Shown: piece after piece, positions 13,183 to 25,427 of the stretch
Position numbering within the stretch: the first letter of the stretch is position 1
How the letters are laid out: each line of letters starts with the position of its first letter
Origin: Malania oleifera
Lineage: Eukaryota; Streptophyta; Magnoliopsida; Santalales; Ximeniaceae
Reading direction: 5' to 3'
DNA length: 64,000 nucleotides
Assembly: GCF_029873635.1 (NCBI RefSeq)
Contig: NC_080428.1
Location: 64,103,957 to 64,167,956, forward strand
Notes under the pieces: generated by a model
What the model was told of the DNA's origin: nothing
What the model saw: the letters and a program-made list of their open reading frames with translations, nothing else
Database searches by the model: none
Translations under genes and position numbers: made by a program

Positions 13183-14951
13183 TAAGGGCTTTGAACCAAA
13201 ACAATTATGTTTTTAAAATCTCAACAACTTGCGTTCATTAGAATATGTTTGTGATGTTCATGCTTGGTTAATTTAATTTTTTTCATAGATTGTGATAATG
13301 TGTGTGTACTACAAAGAGGGTCAACAGTAGGATTAGGGTTACTTAGAACCGTCCTACATCAGTTACCCTGAGAAATTAATCAAACACACTAGTGTGAAGC
13401 TAAAGAAACTTGGACCCCCATTGTTTCACGGCCAAAAAAAACTATAATAAAAAGTTAATAAAATTAAAAGAGTCGTATCTTGAAAAGTGTATCTCATGAG
13501 CACATCCAGATTAGGAGTATCTAAAATTATTTTCATAGAAGCACACGGGAAAATGTGTTTCAGAGATCTCATTTTTAGCTTTATCTTTTATAAAAAGTAA
13601 AAATAAAAAAAAATAAACTCAATACCCTAGTAATTAAAATTAAGTTATAAATTTTATTTTTATACAACAATAAATTATATTTTTATTTTTAATTATTAAT
13701 TGAATATATGACCAGAAAATAGTACATATGTTAAATTAAAAACTTTAACTTATGCAATTTCTTATACCAAATAGTTAGCATAATTCATATGTTAAATTCA
13801 TGACCGATTCAAATTCAATTCAAAATTCGCAAAATCATATTTGAATTCAATATTTAATACTTAACACTTAATTTTACAAACCCCCATGCACTAGGGCATC
13901 GGCGGTTTGGCATTCTGAATTCTTTTATACCAAAAATGCCGGCCTCTTGTTCGTAATTACGCAATCCAACTTTTACTTCGTGAAGGAAACAACATCATTT
14001 TTAGTGGGGGGAAAGTGTCCTCCACAATGGGTCGGCCTAGATTTTTCTTTCTATAAATGCATAGATAAAAAAAAAAAAATCGTATTTGACTAAAAGATGT
14101 ATTATTGATTTTTTTAAAATATTAAATTTATTTTTAAGTATTAAATGATAATTTTATTTTTTTAGTTGAAAATTATGATAGATATCGCATATTTAAAAAA
14201 AAAAAATGATTTCATCAATAATATCAATAAAATTTATATACAAATATTATTCATTCTATGAAAATTTTTATGAAAGTGTTCATTTGTTTTTCTTCCAAAG
14301 AAATTTTATTTTCTCGAAATATATTCTAAACTTTGACCTGATTATTCTTTTTATAATTAAATCATCCACTGATGAAAAAATATACTCGTGTTATTAATAT
14401 TTTTGGAAGAGTCAAAAGGCTCCTCCTTTTGACTAATTGATTAAAATAATGTAAAGTACATATTTATTAATAAATTTAGGACATGTTTGGTATTATTGTT
14501 CTTTTCTATTTGTTGTTTCTGTTTCTATACCGTCATAAAACATATTATAAAAATGAGTTTATTCTTACTGTTGGTCTTTTTTTGTTGTTGTTGATTTTCA
14601 ACTATTTGTAAAAACAATTGAAAATCATAATTTATGATTTTAAGTTGTTTGACAACTTGTGACTAGAAAATTTTAATTTTAGAAATAGTATTTTTTTTAT
14701 TAAATCATTTCTTTTATACACATATTTTAGTTAAAAATAGAATAAAATGTCATATGAATTTAAATAAATTGAAATAAAAATATCCATAAATTTTTAAAAT
14801 AAAAAATAGATTTCAACTATAAAATTGTAGATGATTTTGGCTTGATCCTCAATTTTACTCTCAAGACCACATATTTCTGAGTCTTTTATATTTTTGCCAT
14901 TCACTTGCAGCTTTACTATATCTTGAGACATTCTATTGGTTTTACTAATGA
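13183..14951. other. AT-rich spacer; contains a fragment shared with 34686-37160
   Basis: No supported gene. Bases 13369-13490 match the sequence around 34686-34722 plus 37011-37100, including ctaaag, cccccatt and actataataaaa. This copy lacks the 2.3-kb solo LTR, so it represents an empty site. The rest (homopolymer-rich, with ggacatgtttggta at 14479) shows no feature I can support. Confidence 0.6.
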
Positions 14952-15848
14952 TGTAACGACCTCAATTTCCTAAATATAAAACGTAACATAATAAATAGAA
15001 AAGTCAACCCAACCCCGTGGGTAACGGGGACACTTGTCAATTACAGCGGAAACCTAAGTAGCAGCAAGTATAAAATCTCAATCATCCAACCATAAAACAT
15101 AATACCAGAGTTTACTATAGTATCATAAAATTGTATTTATATACATCCTCATAACCATCAAAATAACTCTAGGGTCAAACACAAAATAATTCTGACCTTA
15201 GTACAAAATCTTACCCTCCTAACGGGATAATAACACTGACTCAACGGCGGCCACAACCCGCCGGTCACTCAGGGTCTCCTGAAAAATACATTTAGTTCGG
15301 GGGTGAAACACTTCTCAGTAAGGGAAAATAAACTAAATACAGTTGTGTGGTAACATGAACATTTAGTGCAATTATATATATACAGTATATTTCATATATC
15401 GGTTAACATTCATCATAACATACTAAATTCTCATGTACTTCCATATTTATTAATAAATCATAACGTACATAAAACAAATCTGTTTTAACACTGAAAACAT
15501 ACCTAAGATGAATAGCTAACTAATGTCATGTATTACCCCCCATGACGGGTTGTGCAGCCGAAGGCGAGACCCGACAATGGCTGGCCGACCACTGCCGAGT
15601 CAAATATGTCTATAAGTATGATGGGCCCGCCACACCCTAGTCCGGACTGCCAAGTGGATGTCCACACTCTACTGAAAGCCACATCGACTATCCATCTCCC
15701 ACCCCCTCGTGGAGTGGTTAGCACTAATCTGAAAATAGATATCTAATCTATATAGCTATGGTACCGAACTCCTGAAACTGAACTAAACTAACATCCGAGT
15801 TCTGATAACATATAATACATGATATTATAACATCTTTCATAATTTCAT

Positions 15849-15965
15849 AATTATGGCCTCGTGCTGAACATTTCATGATTACGGCCTCGTGCCGAACATT
15901 TCATAATTACAGCCTCGTGCCGAACATTTCATAATTACGGCCTCGTGCCAAACATTTCATATATA
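15849..15965. repeat. 33-bp tandem repeat, four copies
   Basis: Unit ggcctcgtgccgaacatttc plus ataattac, four times. The inverted partner LTR has three copies at 18438-18520, so copy number differs between the two LTRs. Confidence 0.9.
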
Positions 15966-16569
15966 ATATTCTGAAAATAAATCAATTATCATGCAATTCA
16001 AAGTCATCATATACTACATTATTTCGTGATTCCTAAAAACATGCTTTTCTCGTAAAATTTCCATATCATAATACATTTATGCAAAAATAATATTCATGCC
16101 ACACAAAGTTGAGTAAAATCCGTACGTTTCATTCTAAAATCACATTCCTATATAACAACAGTAATTTCCCAATAACATACATTTCCTCAATAATATTCAT
16201 ATGTAATATATGTTTTTTTGAAAATAACTTACTCATAGATAGTAATAATTTACATGGAAAATAACTGCTTTAGTTTATTCCCTTCTACTGAGAAAACCCC
16301 TAAAATATCCTGGTCTACCCTCTGTAGGATTTCCTAAGTAATACCCTGAAACTGAAAACTCTCAGTATTAAATTTAAGTATTTTCGCATGTATATCATTT
16401 TCTATAACTACTGTAAGACCAAATTTGGTTTAAAAAGTTTTACCTCAACTCAGGGATGATTTCCAACTTGCTTTCACCAACGATCCGCTTTGGCAGATTT
16501 GAAGAGAACTTCCCCAGGAGCGTCTGGTGACTTCGGAATGTTGAACCGATGTAAATCTAGGCCAAAATC

Positions 16570-16572
<3 letters not shown>

Positions 16573-16628
<56 letters not shown>
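16573..16628. repeat. (GA)n microsatellite
   Basis: About 28 uninterrupted GA units in the Ty3 LTR. The partner LTR has only a short imperfect CT stretch at the equivalent place (17779-17810), so the run expanded or shrank after the copies separated. Confidence 0.95.
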
Positions 16629-16631
<3 letters not shown>

Positions 16632-17006
16632 CCGAAGAGGAGAAAGAGAGGAGAGAGTTTGCTTAAGGGTGAAGTTAAAATTTCGGATTTTTGATATTTA
16701 TAGAACTAGATTCGTCGACGAGCCACGTCATTCATCGACGAATCCTTCAATAATTTTGTCAACGAAATTCAGTCCTCGTCGACGAAATTCAATTGGCTCA
16801 AAACTCTCTCGGTATTTCTTTGTCGACAAAATTCAGTCTTCGTTGACGAATTCTCTTAAACCCTCATCAACGAATCTCTTGTATTCGTCGACAAAGCCCT
16901 GATGTTTCCCCTTAGTTATTCCTTCCAAAATGCACCTCCTTCTATTACTGTTTCCATTTCCATTCCTCTTTATTATTTAAATCCCATTTTTATTTGGGTT
17001 GTCACA

Positions 17007-17487
17007 TCCTCCCCTCTTTATAAAATTTCGTCCTCGAAATTTACTATTCACGTAATTTATCATCCCTTAGGCAAAATGGTCTACTTATTTCATTACTTAC
17101 CCTCACTTATGGCGTAGGAATACCGTGGTTACAACTCAAGTTCTGGGAGATTACATATACTAAAAGAAAATTCCCCCCAAAACTAAAATACCACATACTA
17201 TCTAAAACATTATATGTACCTGCAAAAGAAAACATTACATATTTATTCACATTCCTTAATCACATTTGGACTTCTTGGAGTAATTACGTATATTTCAGTT
17301 TGATCTGTTCCTCGAGTTCCCAAGAAGCCTCTTCTATTGCATGATTCCTCCATAGAACCTTTACTAGAGGAATCTTCTTATTACATAATTCTCGTTCCTT
17401 ACGGTCTAGAATATGCACTGGTACCTCCTCATAGACTAGCGAGTCACTAAACTCTAACTCACCATAACTGATAATATGAGAAGGATT
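17007..17487 (-). pseudogene. Ty3 integrase C-terminus with chromodomain, minus strand
   Basis: Minus-strand reading from about 17487 gives PSHIISYGELE, VYEEVPVHILDRKERE, PLVKVLWRNHAIEEASWE and EEQIKLKYT. This is the chromodomain-bearing end of a Tekay-like Ty3 polyprotein (aromatic and W-R-N-H residues as in relatives). Its untranslated tail and polypurine tract lead directly into the minus-strand 3' LTR. Upstream it is cut at about 17487, where the opposite-strand LTR begins. All sequence before this point of the polyprotein is missing on this strand. The polypurine tract is at 17007-17020. Confidence 0.8.
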
Positions 17488-19421
17488 TGAATTTAAATAA
17501 TAAAGAGGAAGGGAAATGGAAACAGTAACAGAAGGAGGTGCACTTTGGAAGGAATAACCGAGGGGAAACATCAAGGCTTCGTCAACGAATACAGGGGATT
17601 CGTCGACGAGGGTTTAAGAGAATTCGTCAACGAAGACTGAATTTTATCGACGAAGAAATACCGAGAGAGTTTTGAGCCGACTAAATTTCGTCGACGAATG
17701 ACGTGGCTCGTCGACGAATCCAGTTCTATAGATATCAAAAATCTGAAATTTTAACTTCACCCTTAAGCAAACTCTCTCCTCTCTCTCTCCTCTTCGGTCC
17801 TCTCTCTCTCTCATCGATTTTTGGCTGGATTTACGCCGGTTCAACATTTCGAAGTCACGACGAAGGTCCTGGGGAAGTTCTCTCCAAATCTGCCGGAGCG
17901 GATCATTGGTGAAAGCAAGTTGGAAATCATCCCTGAGTTGAGGTAAGGCTTTTTAAGTCAAATTTGGTCTTGCGGTAGTTATAGGAAATGATATACATGT
18001 GAAAATACTGAAGTTTAATATTGAGAGTTTTCAGTTTCAGGGTATTGCTTAGGAAATCCTACAAGGGGTAGACCAGGATATTTTAAGGGTTTTCTCAGTA
18101 GTCAGGTAAGGGAATAAATTAAAACAGTTATTTTCCATGTAAATTACTACTATGTATGAGTAAGTTTATTTTCAGAAAAACATATATTACATATGAATAT
18201 TATTGAGGAAATGTATGTTATTGGGAAAATACTGTTGTTATACAGGAATGTGATTTTAGAATGAAACGTACGAATTTTACTCAGCTTTGTGTGGCATGAA
18301 TATTATTTTTGCATAAATGTATTATGATATGTAAATTTTACGAGAAAAGCACGTTTTTAGGAATTACGAAATAATGCAGTATATGATGACTTTGAATTGC
18401 ATGATAATTGATTTATTTTCAGAATATTATATATAAAATGTTCGGCACGAGGCCGTAATTATGAAATGTTCAGCACGAGGCCGTAATCATGAAATGTTCG
18501 GCACGAGGCCGTAATTATGAAATTATGAAAGATGTTATAATATCATGTATTATATGTTATCAGAACTCGGATGTTAGTTTAGTTTAGTTTTAAAAGCTCG
18601 GTACCGTAGCTATATAGACCAGATATCTATTTTCATATTAGTGCTAACCACTCCACGAGGGGGTGGGATATAGATAGTCGATGTGACTTTCAGTAGAGTG
18701 TGGACGTCCACCTGGCAGTCCGGACCAGGGTGTGGCGGGCCCATCGTACTTATAGACATATTTGACTCGGCAGTGGTCAGCCAACCATTGTCGAGTCCCG
18801 CCTTCGTGCTGCACAACCCTTCATGGGGGGTAATACATGACATTAGCTAGCTATTCATTCGAGGTATGTTTTCAGTATTATCAGTTATAACAGATCTGTT
18901 TTATGTACGTTATGATTTATTAATAAATATGAAAGTACATGAGAATTTAGTATGTTATGATGAATGTTTACCGATATATGAAATGTACTGTATATGTATA
19001 ATTGCATTAAATGTTTATGTTGCCACACAACTGTATTTAGTTTATTTTTCCTTACTGAGAAGTGTCTCACCCCTGAACTAAATGTATTTTTCAGGAGACC
19101 CTAGGTGACCGGCGAGTCGTGGCCGTTGTTGAGTCAGTGTTATTACCCCGTTAGGAGGGTAAGATTTTGTATTAGAGTTAGAATTATTTTGTGTTTGACC
19201 CTAGAGTTATTTTGATGGTTATGAGGATGTATATAAATATAGTTTTATGATGTTGTAGCAAACTCTGGTATTATGTTTTATGGTTTGACGATTGAGATTT
19301 TATACTTGCTACTGCTTAGGTTGCCGTTGTGATTGATAGGTGTCCCCGTTACCCATGGGTTCGGGTTGACTTTTCTATTTATTATGTTACGTTTTATATT
19401 AAGAAAATTGAGGTCATTACA
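17488..19421 (+). repeat. Ty3 (Tekay-like) 5' LTR, plus strand, lacking its first bases; right arm of inverted repeat
   Basis: Homologous in inverse orientation to 14952-17006. About 25-30 bases at its 5' end, including the TGTGACAACCC terminus, are missing, and the sequence switches from chromodomain to LTR at about 17488. The 3' end is GAGGTCATTACA at 19421, with a primer binding site two bases on. The reverse form of the GGGTTGTGC block is near 18815. An 87-base segment at 17490-17575 is the exact kind of sequence seen inverted at 16900-16975. Confidence 0.85.
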
Positions 19422-19423
19422 TT

Positions 19424-19436
19424 TGGTATTAGAGCC
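19424..19436 (+). promoter_or_regulatory. Primer binding site (tRNA-iMet type)
   Basis: TGGTATTAGAGCC, one change from the usual TGGTATCAGAGCC. It lies two bases after the LTR end and fixes that LTR as the 5' LTR of the plus-strand element. Confidence 0.85.
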
Positions 19437-19737
19437 TAAGATACTAGGTTCTGTAGAATCTAGAGTGCAGCAATAATAATACCAGAGTATAGGATAAGGG
19501 GATTTGAGGTCTAGTTTGTAGTCTAGATGCAGGACTTCCATGGTGATTTGTGTGATTTTCCTAGGGTGATGATTTCATGAAATTCATTGTAAACTATTGT
19601 CGGCTTAGGTATCTAGGTTGCAGGATTGAACCTTGAATTGAGATCAAGAGAGATGAATTAATTAGGAGAATATACTATATGGGTTGAGTGATACGAATAA
19701 AGAAGGAGGTTTTAAGTTAAGTTACTTGTTTTTCAAG

Positions 19738-21126
19738 ATGGACCCTGGTGGTAGTAGTGCTCACGCTGCGGGTAATGATTCAGATGCCGTTTTACGCAGC
19801 GTGGCACAGCAGGTTATGACAGAAATTGCTAGGAGTTCGAAGGAATAGGGTGGTCCATCGGCAAGCCACAGTAGTTCGATTGAGAAGTTTATTAAGATGA
19901 GTCCTCCGGCTTTCTTAGGAGGGACAGATCCTGCAGTTGTTGAAAACTTAGTGCAGGAAATAGAGAAAATATTTGCAGTGCTGCAATGTTCAAAGGAGCA
20001 AAAGGTGCTGCTTACCACCTATAGACTGACTGGGGAGGCCAAGAGATGGTGGACAGTAGTGAGACTTTTAGAGAAGCAGAGGACTATACCTGTGGAAATG
20101 ACGTGGGAGTGGTTTAAAGAAATATTCTTCGATAGGTATTTTCCAGCCTCTTCTAGGGAGGCTAAGATTGAAGAGTTCCTGAATCTGAAGCAGGGACAGT
20201 TGTTAGTACAGTAGTACACGGCGAGGTTCATTGAGCTATTTTGCTTCACCCCGTACATCATTCCAAATGAGGTGAATAAGGTACGACAGTTTGAAAGAGG
20301 CTTGAGGAGAGAAATATACAAGCAGGTATCAAAACTGAAGTTGTAGGATTTCACCGAGCTGGTTAACCGAGCCACTATAGTAGAAATTAGTGAGCGGTTG
20401 GAGGCTGAGGAACAAATATAGAAGAAGAGATTCGCACCTTCTGGCTCCCAGTAGGGAGTCAGCCGTGCTGCGTGGAAGAGAGGTGGCTATTATAGAGACC
20501 AAATACAGGAGACTGGGAATCGCGATTTCCAAGGTGTACAGCCATCTCCAGCTTGCCCATCTTGCAGGAAGAGACACCTGGGGGAGTGTCATGCTGGACA
20601 AGGTGTCTGCTACAGGTGCAGGGAGCCAGTACATATGATGAGGGAGTGTCCAACACAGATTGGTGCTGCTCCTACTACTAGACCTGCACGAGGAGGTTAC
20701 CAGGTGCCACGAGGAGGCCAGCAAAGAAATATGGCCCCAACCAGGGTTTTCGCTTTGACGTCGGGTGATGCTGAGGCGGCCGATGACGTGGTGATAGGTA
20801 CTGTTAATATGTTTTCATTTAAAGTTATTACACTTTTTGATTCTAGTGCCACACACTCATTTGTGTCCTTAGGGTGTGTTAAATTATGTGGGGCAGAAAT
20901 GCAATCATTAGATGTTGAGTTATTGGTGGCTACACTGACAACGTCAGTGGTGAGATGTAGTAGGGTACTCCGTGGTTGTCCAGTTATTGTTCAGGGGAGA
21001 ATTTTATCTACTAATTTGGTGGTGCTAGATATGCACGGGTTTGATATTTTTTTTGGCATAGATTGGCTAGCAACTAATTCTGCTATTATAGATTGTTGTG
21101 CAAGGGAAGTAATATTCAGACTCTAG
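19738..21126 (+). pseudogene. Ty3 gag and protease, one frame with TAG stops only
   Basis: From ATG 19738 a single frame runs to 21126 and is broken only by TAG (19846, 20212, 20344, 20419, 20452, then 21124). The capsid part includes EAKRWW and FKEIFFDRYFP, typical of plant Ty3 gag. A zinc knuckle CYRCREPVHMMREC (CX2CX4HX4C) is near 20607-20650, preceded by CPSCRKRH. The protease has LFDSSATHSFVS near 20838: the Gly of the usual Asp-Ser-Gly catalytic triad is Ser, so activity is unlikely even apart from the stops. FDIFFGIDWL near 21050 is the usual protease end. A frameshift at about 21126 separates it from pol. Confidence 0.9.
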
Positions 21127-23197
21127 GGAAACCAGAATTTAGATTTATAAGGTCACGAGTGCAATCCTTACCTTATATAGTTTTAGCTATTCAGCCAAAG
21201 AGACTGCTCCAGGATGGTTTTTTAGGATTAGTGGCTTTTGTGAAGGAAATGTCAGAAAATGAATTAAAGCTTATTAATACGCCTGTGGTGAAAGAATTTA
21301 TAGACTTGTTTCCAGATGAATTACCAGGTTTGCCACCTGATCGTGAAGTATATTTTCCCACTGATCTATTTCCAGGTACAGCCCCGATTTCTAAAGCACC
21401 GTATAGAATGGCGCCGGTAGAGTTGGCAGAATTGAAAGATCAGTTGCAGGATTTGCTTGATAAGGGCTTCATACGACCTAGTGTATCGCCGTGGGGAACT
21501 CCAATACTATTTGTGAAGAAGAAGGACGGATCTATGAGGATGTGCATAGACTACAGAGAAATTAATAAGGTGACCATCAAGAACAAGTATCCTCTACCCC
21601 GTATCAATGACTTGTTTGACCAGCTCCAGGGTACACGAATATATTCTACGATCGATCTTAGATCAGGCTATCATCAGGTAAAGGTGAGAGCGAAGGGTGT
21701 ATCGAAGACGGCTTTCAGGGGCATTACGAGTTTCTAGTTATGCCATTTGGTCAGACGAATGCTCCTGCGATATTTATGGATTTGATGAATAGAATTTTTC
21801 ATCCATATTTAGATCAGTTTGTGGTTATTTTCATTGACGATGTACTAGTCTATTCGAGGAGTTATGAGGAGCACAAGATACATTTGAGGCAAGTTTTGCA
21901 GATGCTTAGGGAGAATAAGTTGTATGCCAAGTTCAGTAAATGTGACTTCTGGTTCGAGAGAGTTGTGTTTTTGGGGCATGTTATCTCAAGAGACGGAATT
22001 TCTGTAGATCCCAGTAAGATTGAGGCGGTAGTGAATTGGGCTAAATCGAGGAACGTCTAGAAGATCAGGATGTTCTTGGGGTTAGCCGGTTATTATCGTC
22101 GTTTTGTCGAAGGGTTCTCAGCTTTGTCAGGGCCTTTGACACGACTAACGAAGAAGAATGCTATATTTGAATGGGACGACATATGTGAGTAAAGTTTTCA
22201 GGAACTAAAGCAGAGGTTAGTCACAGCGCCTGTTTTGATCATCCCATTTGGGGGTGAGGGTTATACCATCTACAGTGATGCGTCCTTGAAGGGACTTGGC
22301 TGTGTGTTGATGCAGCATGGCAGGGTAGTGGCGTATGCATCTATAAAGTTGAAAGAATACGAAAAGAACTACCCTACCCATGATCTTGAATTAGCTGCAG
22401 TGGTACACGCGTTGAAAATTTGGAGGCATTACCTGTATGGCGAGCAGTGCGAGATTTTCTCCAATCACAAGAGTTTAAAGTATTTCTTCACCCAGAAGGA
22501 ATTGAATATGAGATAGAGAAGGTGGTTAGAGTTAATTAAGGATTTTTACTGTGCTATCAATTATCACCTAAGGAAAGCAAATGTCGTAGCTGATGCACTA
22601 AGCAGGAAGTCTGGAGTATCAGCGTTGGTAGCTATGGAGATCCAGCGTCTGATCATAATGGATCTAGAGAGACTCAACATTGAATTGATAGAGAGTAATA
22701 CCCCAGTATGTATCGCCAGCCTAGTGGTACAACCTACTCTGTAGAAAAGAATTAAAGCTGCTCAGAAAGAAGACCCATAATTAGTAGAGGTGATGGAAAG
22801 AGTGCAAAGTGGTCAGGGAGAGAAATTCTGCATTTCAGATGACGAAGCTTTGCGGTTCCATTCCAGATTGTGTTTTCCTTTTGATGCTGACATTAGGAGA
22901 ACTATTTTAGAGGAGGATCACAGATCCATGTATACGATTCATCCCGGTAGTACGAAGATGTACAGGGATCTGCGAGAGTTTTACTGGTGGAATGGTATGA
23001 AGAGGGAGATTGTCGAGTATGTAGCCCAGTGCTTGACGTGCCAATAGGTAAAAGTTGAGCACCAGAGGCTAGCGAGTCAGTTGCAGCCACTATTTATCCC
23101 AGAGTGGAAGTGGGATCATTTATCCATGGACTTTGTTTCAGGACTGACGTTGACATCCAATGGCCAGAATGCGATTTGGGTGATAGTAAACTGGTTG
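21127..23197 (+). pseudogene. Ty3 pol: RT, RNase H, integrase start (Tekay-like), truncated
   Basis: The RT fingers read [20 protein letters not shown] (about 21535). The palm after a frameshift near 21737 contains FIDDVLVYS (21832-21858) with both catalytic Asp. RNase H has [14 protein letters not shown] (22272) and [28 protein letters not shown] follows near 22590. The integrase zinc region has a HPGSTKM stretch and CLTCQ near 23035, then WDHLSMDFVSGL at about 23110. Homology stops at about 23197, before the second and third catalytic residues. Stops at 22057, 22514, 22742 and 23045 are TAG and those at 22192 and 22778 are TAA; each fits a former Gln codon. Confidence 0.9.
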
Positions 23198-24545
23198 TCA
23201 CACATGAGTTCATCAATAATTGAGTCTTTTTTATTTTTCAGCCGATGTTGATGTCTCTAATTGGTTCATTAGCTTTTCATTCTGTTCTTTCAGTGCTGTG
23301 TTTCTTTTGGATACTTTTATGAACCTATTATGTAATGAAAATAGTTTGGCTTGAATTTCTCTATATGAAAACATACTTTTCGCATGAGTCACTACACGAT
23401 TCATCACTAGGTTCTTTATGTGATCTAGAGTAGGAATTTACTTAGTCTTCTTTCGCCATGAAGCAAAGGTTAGCTACGTCTTGAACACTTGATTCATTTT
23501 CTGATTCACTAGAGCTTGAGTCATCCTAAGTGGTTGCTTTCATCGCTTTCTTTTTCTTCTTCTTAGCGTGTTTCTTGAGCTATGGACAAGCAGGTTTGAT
23601 ATGTCCTACTTTCTTGCAGTTATAGTAGGTCGGTGGTTCATTCTTTGTTTCTTTCTTGTTCGTTTCACCCTTATCAATTTTTGAGCTTTTGAATTTCCGA
23701 GCAAATCTCTTGTTCTTTTTGAAGAGTTTTCCTAGTCTTCTAATGAATAAGGTTATATCGTCATCATCTAATTTGTTATCTTTATCCTCACTAGAACTTT
23801 CTTTTATAACTTTAAGAGCTATTGACTTCTTTTTTTTTGCTACCTTCAATGGTTCTTTCAATTATCGCCATCTCATATATGAGGAGCGATCCGATTAATT
23901 CATCTAGGGAAGTGTTCTTTAAGTTTCTGAATTTAGTTATGGTTGTGGTGTTGGGTTCCTAAACCGGTGGAAGTCCTCTACCGATTTTTCGAATCATCTC
24001 ATAGGCAGAGTAGTTCCTCCCTAGTGCATTCATAGAATTGATTATGTGGGTGAACCTAGTATACATACTAGTAATAGACTCTTCAGAGTTCATCCTAAAC
24101 ACCTCATACTTGCTGGTGAGCATGTCAATTCTACCATCCCTCACGTCAATCGTTCCTTCATAAGTAACTTCAAGCTAATCCCAAATTTCCTTAGTTAATT
24201 TACATCCCATGATCCTATTGAATTCATTGGCATCTAAGGCACAATATTGTGCATTTATTGCACTTGAATTTATCTACAACATCTTCATTTCATTGTCGGT
24301 CATTTTTTTTCCCTTTTTAGGAATTTCCTTGTTATCTACATTTTTAGTGGGAATGAGATCACCATGTGTGACTACTTTCTAGACCTTCCAATCCATGATT
24401 TGTAAAATATTCTCATTCTCTGTTTCAAAAAGGTGTAGTTAACACTGTAGAAGATAAGTGGTCTAGATGAAGATTGACCTTCGCCAAAAGGGGATACACC
24501 TAGGTGTGTCATAGGGATTTTTATGTAACTTCTAGTTTAAGATTT
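23198..24545 (-). pseudogene. Copia gag (SIRE-like), minus strand, broken
   Basis: Minus-strand pieces in order are EGQSSSRP near 24480, IDVRDGRIDMLTSKYE at 24110-24150, ESITSMYTRFTHIINSMNALG and YNCKKVGHIKPACP at 23582-23625, followed by a Ser/Glu-rich tail. The ESI-x-x-MYTRFT-x-IINS motif is typical of the plant Copia gag capsid region. The zinc knuckle has lost its first Cys (Tyr in CX2CX4HX4C). Stops include one at an expected Gln after EIWD. Protease, integrase and RT do not follow: at 23197 the sequence passes into the Ty3 integrase remnant. Its 5' LTR is 24579-29067. Confidence 0.8.
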
Positions 24546-24556
24546 TCTACAACCTA

Positions 24557-24570
24557 GGGTTCTAATACCA
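24557..24570 (-). promoter_or_regulatory. Primer binding site of the minus-strand Copia element
   Basis: The minus strand reads TGGTATTAGAACCC, close to the tRNA-iMet complement, eight bases from the LTR border at 24579. It shows that 24579-29067 is the 5' LTR of the gag at 23198-24545. Confidence 0.75.
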
Positions 24571-25351
24571 ATTGAGATTGAAGGTGCACTCCAATGCCAA
24601 AAGGGGGTTGAATTGGGTTTTTAAAATTTTCTTCAAAAACTTTAGTTAAGTATTACCCTTTTCAAATTAAATTGCTACAATCACTCACACACAAAAGTTC
24701 TAATCAGCAACCGTACTATACCAATCGAGAATCCTAGATTATATATATGATTGTAAATATGAGATTACGATTCAAATCCAAATTTCAAGACTTCAATTAA
24801 AATTCAGAATCAATTTTTTGGCAATGATCAATGATAATCCAAGATGCAATTTAAATAAGTCAATCTTAAGTATCTTTCAATTTTTACCCCAATAGGATAA
24901 TCAATCACACAAGTTTTACCTCAGTTGTATATTCAAAATTTCAAAATTCAAAGCTTGTCTGAATATTCAATCCAATCCACACAACCAGTCTAATTCCTTG
25001 ATTCAAATACAACTAAAATTAGTATTCAACAAATTCCCAATATTTGCAAGTTTTCAACAATTAAGTAAGTTGCCTTGAACCCAAAACTAGGGTCCGAGAT
25101 GTTATTTGAAATATATATCTGATACCACCTTGTGACATCTCGAACCCGCCAAGTGGAGCCTAGGTGTCACATGTTCATTTCACCTGTATCTGATATCATA
25201 ATCTCAATCACCCATTGTAAATAATAACAATTCCTCAATAATATATCGGAGTTTCTATATATTTATAATCTCAAAAGGTATTCTCCAAATGGCCAGTATT
25301 CACAAGCATATAAATATATTACAACCTCAAAAATTATAACCAAAGTTTATA

Positions 25352-25353
25352 CC

Positions 25354-25424
<71 letters not shown>
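25352..25424. repeat. (CT)n microsatellite
   Basis: About 35 CT units with a few T interruptions, in the sense 3' part of the nested Ty3 LTR. Confidence 0.95.

Positions 25425-25427
<3 letters not shown>

Larger units (their letters stand above)
14952..17006 (-). repeat. Ty3 (Tekay-like) 3' LTR, minus strand; left arm of a large inverted repeat
   Basis: Plus-strand ends are TGTAACGACCTCAATTT (14952) and GGGTTGTCACA (17006). It is followed at 17007 by tcctcccctctttataaa, whose complement is a purine-rich tract typical of the site just upstream of a 3' LTR. It is the inverted counterpart of 17488-19421, with roughly nine in ten bases matching by eye over the parts I compared. Inside are four copies of a 33-base unit (cctcgtgccgaacatttcat) at 15849-15960, the GGGTTGTGC block at 15545 and a GA run at 16573-16628. 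Confidence 0.85.
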
